Positions 32,120-39,950 of a stretch of DNA of 64,000 nt are shown here, piece after piece; position 1 is the first letter of the stretch, and every line of letters starts with the position of its first letter. This stretch comes from VRUE01 sp963715455 (lineage in GTDB: Bacteria > Actinomycetota > Thermoleophilia > Solirubrobacterales > 70-9). The stretch lies in the NCBI GenBank assembly GCA_963715455.1, contig OY970245.1, positions 124,001-188,000 of the forward strand, in the 5' to 3' direction. A program made the position numbers and the translations under genes. The notes under the pieces are model-generated. The model saw only the letters and a program-made list of their open reading frames with translations. It made no database searches and was not told where the DNA came from.

Positions 32120-33741
32120 CGCTTGACCTCCTTCGTGCGGAAGGCGAGCTTGGTCGGGTAGCGATCGCGCTCGAGCTGCAGCTCGAGGCTGCGGCGACCG
32201 GGGGCGAGGACCTCCGACGGCGTGCGGGCGACGGTGCGCCCACCTTTCTTGGCGAGCAGCTGCACCCGGGCGCGGCGGGTCAGCGTGAAGCTGACCGTGA
32301 GGCGCAGGCCGTCCAGGTCGGAGCGCACCTTGCGCAGCAGCGGCGGCAACCGGCGGACCTTCGCCGGTTTGACCACGTTCGGCGTCAGCTCCAGCGGCGG
32401 CGGCGCGAAGAGCTGCGAGTCGTCGACCGGCAGGCGGTCGGGGATGAACTGCTCAGCCGCCTCGTTGGGGCGGAACTCGATCGTGCCCTGGAAGGCGGGA
32501 TCGGTGTCGGGCACCAGCGGCGTGCCGTCGCTGTAGTGGAAGAGCCAGCCGGCCCAGGTGACCATCCAGCACTCGTTCACCGCCGGGCAAGCGATGCGGG
32601 CGGCGCTGCCGCGCCCGGCTCCCGCTGCCGGCAGGCGAGTGGTGGTCGTCGTCCCGTCGGGGGCGATCCGCGCGACGGTCGCCTTGCTGTTGACGCTGCG
32701 GCGGTCTGCGAAGGGCACCACGGTGACCATCGCGTCGTCGCTGTCGGGGATCGCGGCGACGTCGCCGAAACGCTCCGTGGGCCCGAATTTGACGCTCAGG
32801 CTGAGCTCCTCGAACTCGCCGCCGATCAGCCGTGCGATCAGCGGTGGACGGGAGACGGCGCCTGCCTGCGGCGCCGCCGGACCGGATGCGGCTCCGCCGC
32901 CGACCGCCCATAGGTCGGCCCCGTCGCTGTCAAGAGCCAGCAGCTCACTGCCGTCGTCGTCGACGCCGTCGATCTCAGCCGGCAGGAAGGAGTCGTTGGC
33001 GAAGGAGCCGCTGGCGATCCTGTGGATCAGCCGTGGCGCATCCTCGGGTTCGGCGAGTTCGACCAGCTGGGTGCGATTCTCGGCCGAGCGGCCCACGAAG
33101 ACGCTCTCGAAGAGCTCGCCGTCGTGAAACTGCATGTCGCTGACGCCGCGACCCTGGGGGCCGTAGACAATCTCCAGGTCGGTGCCGTCCCAGTGCAGGT
33201 GGAAGGCACCGATCTTCTCGCCGAGCGCGTCCTGCGAGCCGATGCCGCCGAACCAGCAGTCGCTGGGGCCGTTGCAGGTCGCCGACATCATCTGGCGGAA
33301 GGGGTCGGCGGCGTCCGCGCGCGTGCTCCAAGAGCCGACGACCTGGCCGTCCTTGAAGCGGCAGAGAGCCAGGCCGGAACCGTGCCGCGGCAGGCTCGGT
33401 TCGCTCACCACCCAGAACTCGGTCGGGCCGGCCCAGGCAATCCGCGCGGTGTCGCCGGGGCCACCGCAGACGGTGGCAAGCTGGTGCCAGCTCTGCCCGT
33501 TCCAGCTGTAGAGACCACGCGGGATAGTCGCGTTGCCCTCGATCGTCAGCAGGCCGCGGTTCGGTTCCCAGAAGGAGAGGTCGCCGGGGGCGCCCAAGGG
33601 CACCTTGAACGGCACCCCCGCCGGCGGCGGGGGCTGCTCCAGACGCCAGATCGGCTCCGCGGCCTGCGCCGGGGAGGTGACGAGCGCCGTGGCGAGTGCG
33701 GCGAGCAGTGCCGCGAGCGCCAGTGTCGCCCGTCTAGTCAC
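32116..33741 (-). CDS. Secreted beta-propeller-like protein (ftsH operon)
   Basis: 541 aa. Clear signal peptide (TRRATLALAALLAALATALVT... cleaved near AQA), then about 400 residues of propeller-like repeats with disulfide candidates (ATVCGGPGD, LALCRFKDG, SATCNGPSDCWFGG, IACPAVNECWMV). The C-terminal 100 residues form an Arg/Lys-rich beta domain. GTG 33741 overlaps the ftsH stop by 8 nt and the end overlaps the 1508-aa gene by 4 nt. Its blade pattern resembles that of the 1508-aa protein, suggesting paralogous or partner domains. Function unknown. Confidence 0.6.
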   Translation of the reverse strand: MTRRATLALAALLAALATALVTSPAQAAEPIWRLEQPPPPAGVPFKVPLGAPGDLSFWEPNRGLLTIEGNATIPRGLYSWNGQSWHQLATVCGGPGDTARIAWAGPTEFWVVSEPSLPRHGSGLALCRFKDGQVVGSWSTRADAADPFRQMMSATCNGPSDCWFGGIGSQDALGEKIGAFHLHWDGTDLEIVYGPQGRGVSDMQFHDGELFESVFVGRSAENRTQLVELAEPEDAPRLIHRIASGSFANDSFLPAEIDGVDDDGSELLALDSDGADLWAVGGGAASGPAAPQAGAVSRPPLIARLIGGEFEELSLSVKFGPTERFGDVAAIPDSDDAMVTVVPFADRRSVNSKATVARIAPDGTTTTTRLPAAGAGRGSAARIACPAVNECWMVTWAGWLFHYSDGTPLVPDTDPAFQGTIEFRPNEAAEQFIPDRLPVDDSQLFAPPPLELTPNVVKPAKVRRLPPLLRKVRSDLDGLRLTVSFTLTRRARVQLLAKKGGRTVARTPSEVLAPGRRSLELQLERDRYPTKLAFRTKEVKR

Positions 33742-35770
33742 CTTCCGGCTGGGCCTCGGGCTCGAAGTGGTGCTCCTCGGTCGGCGCCTCCGCTGTGGGT
33801 GCGGTCGAGCCGAAGTCGAGCAGGGTCGGCTGGACGGGAGAGAGCAGCGCTTCCAGGGCCACCCCGGAGAGCGTCTCCTGCTCGACCAGAGCGTTGGCGA
33901 TCTCATACACGGCGCTCCAGTTGCGGCGCAGGATCTCTTCGGCCGTGGTCACCGAGTCGCCGACGATGCGCTCGACCTCGCGGTCGATCAGCTCGAGCGT
34001 CGCCGGGCCGACCGAGCCGAGCTCCTGCAGCGAAGCGCCGAGGAAGACCTCGCCGGCCTTTTCGCCGATCGTCACCGGGCCCAGCGCGTCGGACATGCCG
34101 TAGGAGGTGACCATTTCGCGGGCGATGCCGGTGGCGGTGTGCAGGTCGTCGTGGACGCCGGTCGAGACGACGCCGAACTCGATCTTCTCGGCGGCGAAGC
34201 CGCCGACGATCGCCAGCAGGTGACGGCGCATGTCCGGTTCCTGCATGACCGTCGCGTCGCGGTCGGTGAGCATGTTGGCCGCGGTGCCGAGCTGGCGGCC
34301 GCGGGCGACGATCGAGAGCTTCTGGGCGGAGACCTTCTGCCCGATCGAGGTGGTGATGACGGCGTGGGCGGACTCGTGGATCGAGATCACCCACTGCTCC
34401 TCGCGGGTCAGGGCGTGGCTCTTGCGAGCCGGCCCGGCGACGACCCGGTCGATCGCCTCCTCGAGCGTCGGCTGGTCCATCTCGGCCCGGTCTTCGCGCA
34501 CGGTGAGCAGCGCCGCCTCGTTGATCACATTGGCCAGCTCGGCGCCGCTGAAGCCGGAGGTCAGCTTGGCGATTTCCTCCAGCGAGGTGCCCGGCGCCAG
34601 CGGCCGGTTACCGCAGTGCAGAGTGAGGATGTCGAGCCGGCCGTGCACGTCGGGCACGTCGACGGTCACCTGGCGGTCGAAGCGACCGGGCCGCAGCAGG
34701 GCCGGATCGAGCACGTCGGGCCGGTTGGTGGCGGCGAGCACGACGACGCCGGCGTCGCCGCCGAAGCCGTCCATCTCGACCAGCAGCGCGTTGAGCGTCT
34801 GCTCGCGCTCGTCGTTGCCCTGGCCGACACCGGCGCCGCGCTTGCGCCCGGCGGCGTCGAGCTCGTCGATGAAGATCAGCGCCGGGGCCATCTTGCGCGC
34901 CTTGGCGAAGAGGTCGCGGACGCGGGCGGCGCCGACGCCGACTAGCGACTCGACGAAATCCGAGCCCGAGAGCGAGAAGAAGGCGGCATCGGCCTCGCCC
35001 GCGGTCGCCTTGGCGAGCAGCGTCTTGCCGGTGCCGGGTGGGCCGACCAGCAGCACGCCCTTCGGCGCCCGTGCGCCGACCGCCGCGTAGCGACCCGGTT
35101 CGGCGAGGTAGTCGCGGATCTCGCGCAGCTCGGCCACCGCTTCGCCGGCGCCGGCGACGTTGTCGAAGGTGGTGCGGTCGGGCGCATCCGCCCCACGCTT
35201 GCGGCCCTTGCCGGTGAACTTGGAGAAACCGGCGAAGGCGCCGGCCCCGGCGTCCTGGCCGAGCCGGGTGAAGAGCACGAAGAGACAGACGAGCAAGAGG
35301 ATCGGGATGAGGAACTGGACGACGATCTGCTTCGCCGGCTTGTCCCACTGCTGGTCGACGTCGACGATCGCGCCGCTCTTGGTCAGTTCCCTGACCAGCG
35401 AGGAGGTCTGCGCATCGGACTCCGGGTAGGAGGCGTAGAGCAGCAACCCGCCCTTGGTCTCGAAGAGCACGCGGGCGTCCTGGTCGAGCAGGGTCGCCTC
35501 GGCGATCTGCTTCTCGTCGGCCAGCTTGAAGACGCGGCTAAGCGGAACCTGCTCGCCGTTGGTCTGCGGCTGGATCTGACCGAGCAGGTTGAAGAAAAGG
35601 AAGGTGAGGACCAGGGAGGCAACGATCAGCCCCGTGCTCAGCGGGTCCTTGGCAAACCAGCGACCGATCGCGGCGCCGCGCTCACCAACCGCACGGCCGA
35701 CTTCGCGCAGGTCGACCTTCGGCACCCGGCTCGACCCCTTGCCGCCCTGCTTCTCTTGCTGATCGTCCAT
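33734..35770 (-). CDS. ftsH: FtsH-family ATP-dependent zinc metalloprotease
   Basis: 678 aa. Two N-terminal TM helices (about 42-62 and 140-160) enclose the small extracytoplasmic domain. The AAA module has Walker A GPPGTGKT (about 242), the pore/second-region GSDFVESLVGVGAARVRDLF, Walker B ALIFIDELDAAGRKRG and arginine fingers in LDPALLRPGRFDR. The M41 peptidase has HESAH (about 464) in place of the common HEAGH, and HDDL carrying the third zinc ligand Asp. All catalytic residues are kept. ATG 35770 has AAGGGG 4 nt upstream. Unusually, three exported proteins follow as an overlapping operon, suggesting substrates or partners. Confidence 0.93.
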   Translation of the reverse strand: MDDQQEKQGGKGSSRVPKVDLREVGRAVGERGAAIGRWFAKDPLSTGLIVASLVLTFLFFNLLGQIQPQTNGEQVPLSRVFKLADEKQIAEATLLDQDARVLFETKGGLLLYASYPESDAQTSSLVRELTKSGAIVDVDQQWDKPAKQIVVQFLIPILLLVCLFVLFTRLGQDAGAGAFAGFSKFTGKGRKRGADAPDRTTFDNVAGAGEAVAELREIRDYLAEPGRYAAVGARAPKGVLLVGPPGTGKTLLAKATAGEADAAFFSLSGSDFVESLVGVGAARVRDLFAKARKMAPALIFIDELDAAGRKRGAGVGQGNDEREQTLNALLVEMDGFGGDAGVVVLAATNRPDVLDPALLRPGRFDRQVTVDVPDVHGRLDILTLHCGNRPLAPGTSLEEIAKLTSGFSGAELANVINEAALLTVREDRAEMDQPTLEEAIDRVVAGPARKSHALTREEQWVISIHESAHAVITTSIGQKVSAQKLSIVARGRQLGTAANMLTDRDATVMQEPDMRRHLLAIVGGFAAEKIEFGVVSTGVHDDLHTATGIAREMVTSYGMSDALGPVTIGEKAGEVFLGASLQELGSVGPATLELIDREVERIVGDSVTTAEEILRRNWSAVYEIANALVEQETLSGVALEALLSPVQPTLLDFGSTAPTAEAPTEEHHFEPEAQPEGD

Positions 35771-35813
35771 CTGCCCCTTCCAATCGCTGTTTTCAGTGCG
35801 TTCCATCACCGGC

Positions 35814-35847
35814 ACGGCGCCCGGGCTCTGTCGAGCCCGGGCGCCGT
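35814..35847 (-). terminator. 15-bp GC-rich hairpin downstream of PstS-like gene
   Basis: ACGGCGCCCGGGCTC (35814-35828) pairs perfectly with 35833-35847 around a TGTC loop. It lies 31 nt after the stop of the 625-aa gene and 43 nt before the ftsH ATG. No U-tract, but it is the only strong structure there, so a terminator or processing hairpin is likely. Confidence 0.65.
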
Positions 35848-35878
35848 TCGCACCGGAATGTCTGGAAACGCGTTCTCG

Positions 35879-37756
35879 CTATTTGCCTTTTTTCTGCGTG
35901 AGCTTCAGTGTCAGCGAGCTGGTCGAGCTGCTCTCGTCGCCGCCGGTCGGCGTGAAGGACATCTCGAGCTTCACTGGCAATTTGCCTTTTTCCTTGAGGA
36001 TGCTCTTGGCGGCAGCGCTGGGCCTCAGCGTCAGGTTGAAGCTGCCGGCCTGATTTGCGTTGAGGACCGTGCGCCCCACCTTGATCGATTTTTTGCCCTT
36101 CTTGGCCGTGCCGACCAACTCGAGCGTGCCTGGCCCGGGCAGCTTGACCGAGACGGTTGCACCACCCGTTTTGGAGGAGATCGACTTGCGCAGCAGTGAG
36201 AACACGTTGCTCGGCTTCACCGGCTGCGGGTTGCCGCCACCTTTGTTGTTGTTACCGCCGTTGTCGTTGTTTTCTTCTTTGCCGCCACCGCCTTCGCCCT
36301 TCTGCCATTCGATCGATGCGACTCCCGTTTTGGAGATGTTGCGGATCGCCGTCGGCAGCGCCGTGTAGTCATTGGCGAACAGCAGGCCCTGGCCTTCGTT
36401 GACGATGTAGGTGAGGTAGTCCTTCACCGTCCGTGCCCGTCCCTCCTCGAGGGCCGAGGTGCCGTAGGCATCGGCGTTGTCGTCGAACGCCAGGCCGTAG
36501 GTCAGCGTGCAGATGCCATAGCCTTTTTTGGAGTCGACGCCACTGGTCGTGGCCCATTCTCCGAGGGTGCTGGCCGGCACGTTTTCGAATTCGGTTTCGA
36601 GGCAGTTAGAGCCACGCTGTCCGTCCGTACGGAAGCCTTTTTCTTCTTCCTGGGTCGGCTCTTTGAAGGCGTTGTTGCCGTTTTCCAGCTGCGTCCAGTA
36701 AGTGTCGTTGTCGTTGCCCTCCGGCGTGATCGCCAGGTTGTTGCTCCTGGCAGTGGCGATGTCGGAGTAGCCGACGGACCCGTCGGTTGCGATCAGCTTC
36801 GGCACCAGCCCACCGTTTCCATTCGAGCACCCACTGGTCAGGTTGTCGGTGTCACCGACAAGGCCAGGGCTGCCCGGCCCGTCGGGGTCGCTTGCCTCCA
36901 CGATCCCGTCTTTGTCGCCGCAGTCGTCACGGTCGCCGAAGGTTGCGCCCGGCCACTCGCGGTTCCCGTTGCCGCCCGACTCGAAGGTCGTGATCCAACC
37001 GCGGCCACCGTTGATCCGGTTCAGGTAGTCCTTGAAGGCGAACGTCGTGCCGGAGTTGTCGAACCTGACGACGCGGACGATCGGCTTTTCGCATGCCGGT
37101 TCCGCATCGAGCGTCGTGAACACCGTGCGCCAGGTGACGTACGGAGCCGCACCGCCGGGCACCGCCCCTGCGTTCTGGGCCCAGACCTTCTCCCACTGTT
37201 CCTTGCTGAACCGCACGCGGATCACGTCGTCGGGAGTGCCGTCGCCGTCGAGGTTCTGTTCGTCGGTCTTGGCCGCCGCCGGCAGGTCGTTGACGTCACA
37301 ACCATCGGGGAAATTGACCATGGGAGCCACCGCCCCGACCGCAATCGGAATCTGGTGGATTTGGCCCTCGTCGCCTTCGGCAGCGGTCCCGGCGTTGATT
37401 TCGGTCTTCTGAGCCGCTTTGAGCGGATCGTCGGTTCCGCCGAAGCGCGGGTCGGCGCCGCCGCGAAGCTTCATCCCGTTGACGCCCGCGCCGGAGCCGG
37501 CCGGGTCGTAGTTGATGTCGGGCCCGATCCCGCCGCAGTAGACGTTGCGGAAGGGAATCTCCCAGGCGCCGTGTGCGGCCTGCGCAAAGGAGGCACCGCG
37601 TCCGAGGACGGCCTGCCCTTCGCATTGGGGAACAGAGAAGGCGGCCTTGGCCTGTGAACTCATGCCAAGCACCGCGAGCACCGCGAGGGCGAGGGTGAAA
37701 ACCCCGGCCAGAACGGCACGCGAGCCCCGTCCAGGGGCACGAAGAGTGCGGCTCAT
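35879..37756 (-). CDS. Large secreted PstS-like protein
   Basis: 625 aa. Signal peptide (VLAGVFTLALAVLAVLGMSSQAKA at the cleavage region), then a PstS-type substrate-binding fold with insertions: LGRGASFAQAAH, YDPAGSGAGVNG, FGGTDDPL, VRFDNSGTTFAFKDYL (the SGT phosphate loop) and SVGYSDIATA. Asp/Glu/Gly-rich insertions contain Cys pairs. A Gly/Asn/Lys linker (about 500-530) leads to a C-terminal beta-sandwich (SVKLPGPGTLELVGTAKKGK). ATG 37756 has AAAGGA 9 nt upstream. The upstream element is shared with pstS, suggesting phosphate control. No permease genes adjoin it. Confidence 0.7.
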   Translation of the reverse strand: MSRTLRAPGRGSRAVLAGVFTLALAVLAVLGMSSQAKAAFSVPQCEGQAVLGRGASFAQAAHGAWEIPFRNVYCGGIGPDINYDPAGSGAGVNGMKLRGGADPRFGGTDDPLKAAQKTEINAGTAAEGDEGQIHQIPIAVGAVAPMVNFPDGCDVNDLPAAAKTDEQNLDGDGTPDDVIRVRFSKEQWEKVWAQNAGAVPGGAAPYVTWRTVFTTLDAEPACEKPIVRVVRFDNSGTTFAFKDYLNRINGGRGWITTFESGGNGNREWPGATFGDRDDCGDKDGIVEASDPDGPGSPGLVGDTDNLTSGCSNGNGGLVPKLIATDGSVGYSDIATARSNNLAITPEGNDNDTYWTQLENGNNAFKEPTQEEEKGFRTDGQRGSNCLETEFENVPASTLGEWATTSGVDSKKGYGICTLTYGLAFDDNADAYGTSALEEGRARTVKDYLTYIVNEGQGLLFANDYTALPTAIRNISKTGVASIEWQKGEGGGGKEENNDNGGNNNKGGGNPQPVKPSNVFSLLRKSISSKTGGATVSVKLPGPGTLELVGTAKKGKKSIKVGRTVLNANQAGSFNLTLRPSAAAKSILKEKGKLPVKLEMSFTPTGGDESSSTSSLTLKLTQKKGK

Positions 37757-37859
37757 CAGTGTCATTCCTTTCATCGACTGAACCTTGCGGCGCCAGAGTT
37801 GTCGGCCGCATATGGCACTGTCAAGCCGCTTCACAGGACTTCTACGTTTGCGTTACATG

Positions 37860-37906
37860 GCGTTATCAACAGCTTCTCCAGATCGTCACCAGTTGGTTAC
37901 TGACGG
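37860..37906 (-). promoter_or_regulatory. Conserved phosphate-type element upstream of PstS-like gene
   Basis: GCGTTATC-N5-CTTCTCCAG (37860-37881) repeats the pstS upstream element exactly, and a second GCGTTAC lies 10 nt away on the left. To the right, GTCACCAG, GTTACTGA and GTTCACCC are spaced 10-11 nt, resembling actinobacterial PHO-box direct repeats. It sits about 105 nt before the ATG at 37756. Confidence 0.5.
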
Positions 37907-37907
37907 T

Positions 37908-39950
37908 TCACCCATGGCCTTTTGCGGAGCCTGATTTGCCGCCGAGCTCCTGCCTGAAGGCGACTCGCAGGGAGGTGCTTGCCCGCTGCCCGCCGCGGGC
38001 GGCGACGTAGGTGACCGAGACGCGGCCCGGGATCGCCCCCCGCTGGCGCAGCTCGTCGCGGTAGCGGGACACCGGTCGCAGCGTCAGGTGAACCTCGCTG
38101 CGGGCGGTCCCCCTGGCGCGGCCAGTCGCCGTGGCGAGCGCGCGGGGCTTGCGCGGCTGGCCGGCACCGGCCTTGCCGACCGCCTTCACCCCTCCGGCAG
38201 CCGGCACCGAGACGGTCAGCTCGAGCACGCCACCGGGCTTCGACTTGGCGCGCACACCGATACGCGGCCCACCGTCGTCGAATTCGATCGTCCCAGCGGG
38301 GCCGCCTTTGCTCAGGCTGTCTTCTGACAGGCCAGGCCCGGGGTCGGGCTGGCGAGTGATGACAAAAGCATCGGGGCGTTGGTTGGCATCGCCGAAGAAG
38401 AGGTTGCCGGCAAACGAGACGAAGGCGATGCGATCGCCGTGCTCGGAGAGCGTCGCCTCACTGGTGACCGGCGCGTTGATGTCACCGCCGGAGAATGAAT
38501 GTGTGACGCGTTCCACCGTGTGATCCTGGAGATCGACGACGTAGAGGTCCTGGGTGTCGGCAACGGCGCGCGGCTCACCTATCTGGGAAAGGGCCGGCAG
38601 GGTGAACTGGGTGCGCGCGCTGGTGATCGCCAGGAAGCGGCCGTCGCCCGACATGGCCAGCGTCTCGATCGGCGCCGATACGGCGGTCGTGCTCCCTCCC
38701 TCGCGTGTCAGCTCAACCGTCGACCCCTTACGCGTCAGCCCAGCAGACATGTCGGTAACGAAAAGATCGAGGCCAATTCCCGAGCCGATATTGGGCCGCG
38801 GGCCGGAGTTGGTCAGGTAGGCGACGGTTTTCCCGTCAGCGCTGACCGCCGGCAACAGGTTGGAGTTAGCACTGATCCCCAGCTCCACCCGCGCGAGCGG
38901 CCCGTAGCAGGGGCCAGTGGTGAATTCGTCGAATAGCACCGGCCCGAGCGGCTGACACGCGGGGTCATCTGGGTCCGAAACGCCGGTAATTCGGCGAGTG
39001 GGGGCCGTCGGGCCGTCGGCGATGCGCCGCCAGAAGTAATAGGAAAAACCGGGCAGGTCTTCGTTCTCCCCATTGACGAACGCCGTCTGCAGCGGCGCGT
39101 TCTGCCCGGTCCAGACGACCGTCGTCCCATCGCCGCTGATCCCCGCCGGCCCAACCGCGCCGCCCGCCGGCTCGCCACTGCCGGTGACCCGGGTCACGAG
39201 TGTCGTCGTGTCCGCGATGCGGTCGCGGACGAACACCTGCTGGGCGGGCGTTTCCACCCCAGGCCGGTCGGGGAGGTCCGAGGCGACTTCCCCGGTGCGG
39301 AAGACGACCTTCGACCCGTCGAGGCTGATCGCCGTCCCGCGCGTCACTTCGGCGCCCGGGTCGCCGCCGGGGATCGACAGTCCGGGCGGCCCGTAGGTGG
39401 CGGGGGTGTTGCCACCGTCCCTGGCGGAGACGAGGTCGAAGGCAGCCGGCGAATCGATCGGCGCCTCCATGTCCCGCACGTACACGTCGAGGTTGTCGTT
39501 GGCGTCGGTGGGCACGAGTTGCTGCGCGGTGGCGAAGACGATGAAGCGGCCGTCGCCGCTGATCGAGGGGCTCTGGGCGCCGCGCAGGACCACGGCGTTC
39601 GTCCCTTCGTCGCGGAAGTCGCCCTCCGCCACCAGCTCGAGGCCGCGGGTCGCCAGGTCGAAGCGGAAGATGCCCCCCGTGCGGTACTGGCCGGGCGGGT
39701 CGGGGTCGTCGTCGGCGAAGAAGTTGCGCGCCCGGGTCTGGATCGCGACGTAGCGCCCGTCGGCGGAGATTGCCGCGAAGACCGAGGCCTCGTCGCCCTG
39801 CTCGAGCTTGGCGTAGTCGGCCGAGACCAGGTCGGCGCCTTCCCCACCACTGGCGCCGTTGCCGTAGAAACCCATGGCGGAGGACGGCGCGACGCAGGCA
39901 ACCAGCAGCAGGGCCCAGACGAGTCGGATGGGGGCGGCGATCGAGCTCAA
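37908..39950 (-). CDS. Secreted TolB/PD40-type beta-propeller protein
   Basis: 680 aa. Signal peptide IRLVWALLLVACVAPSSA, then TolB-like blades with repeated SADGRYVAIQT, SGDGRFIVFAT, SLDGSKVVFRT, SADGKTVAYLT and SGDGRFLAITS motifs, ending in a C-terminal Gly/Lys beta domain. Probably an extracellular binding or scaffold protein. TTG 39950 is chosen because it overlaps the upstream stop (TTGA) and gives a proper signal peptide. Co-transcribed with the preceding 660-aa gene. Ligand unknown. Confidence 0.68.
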   Translation of the reverse strand: MSSIAAPIRLVWALLLVACVAPSSAMGFYGNGASGGEGADLVSADYAKLEQGDEASVFAAISADGRYVAIQTRARNFFADDDPDPPGQYRTGGIFRFDLATRGLELVAEGDFRDEGTNAVVLRGAQSPSISGDGRFIVFATAQQLVPTDANDNLDVYVRDMEAPIDSPAAFDLVSARDGGNTPATYGPPGLSIPGGDPGAEVTRGTAISLDGSKVVFRTGEVASDLPDRPGVETPAQQVFVRDRIADTTTLVTRVTGSGEPAGGAVGPAGISGDGTTVVWTGQNAPLQTAFVNGENEDLPGFSYYFWRRIADGPTAPTRRITGVSDPDDPACQPLGPVLFDEFTTGPCYGPLARVELGISANSNLLPAVSADGKTVAYLTNSGPRPNIGSGIGLDLFVTDMSAGLTRKGSTVELTREGGSTTAVSAPIETLAMSGDGRFLAITSARTQFTLPALSQIGEPRAVADTQDLYVVDLQDHTVERVTHSFSGGDINAPVTSEATLSEHGDRIAFVSFAGNLFFGDANQRPDAFVITRQPDPGPGLSEDSLSKGGPAGTIEFDDGGPRIGVRAKSKPGGVLELTVSVPAAGGVKAVGKAGAGQPRKPRALATATGRARGTARSEVHLTLRPVSRYRDELRQRGAIPGRVSVTYVAARGGQRASTSLRVAFRQELGGKSGSAKGHG

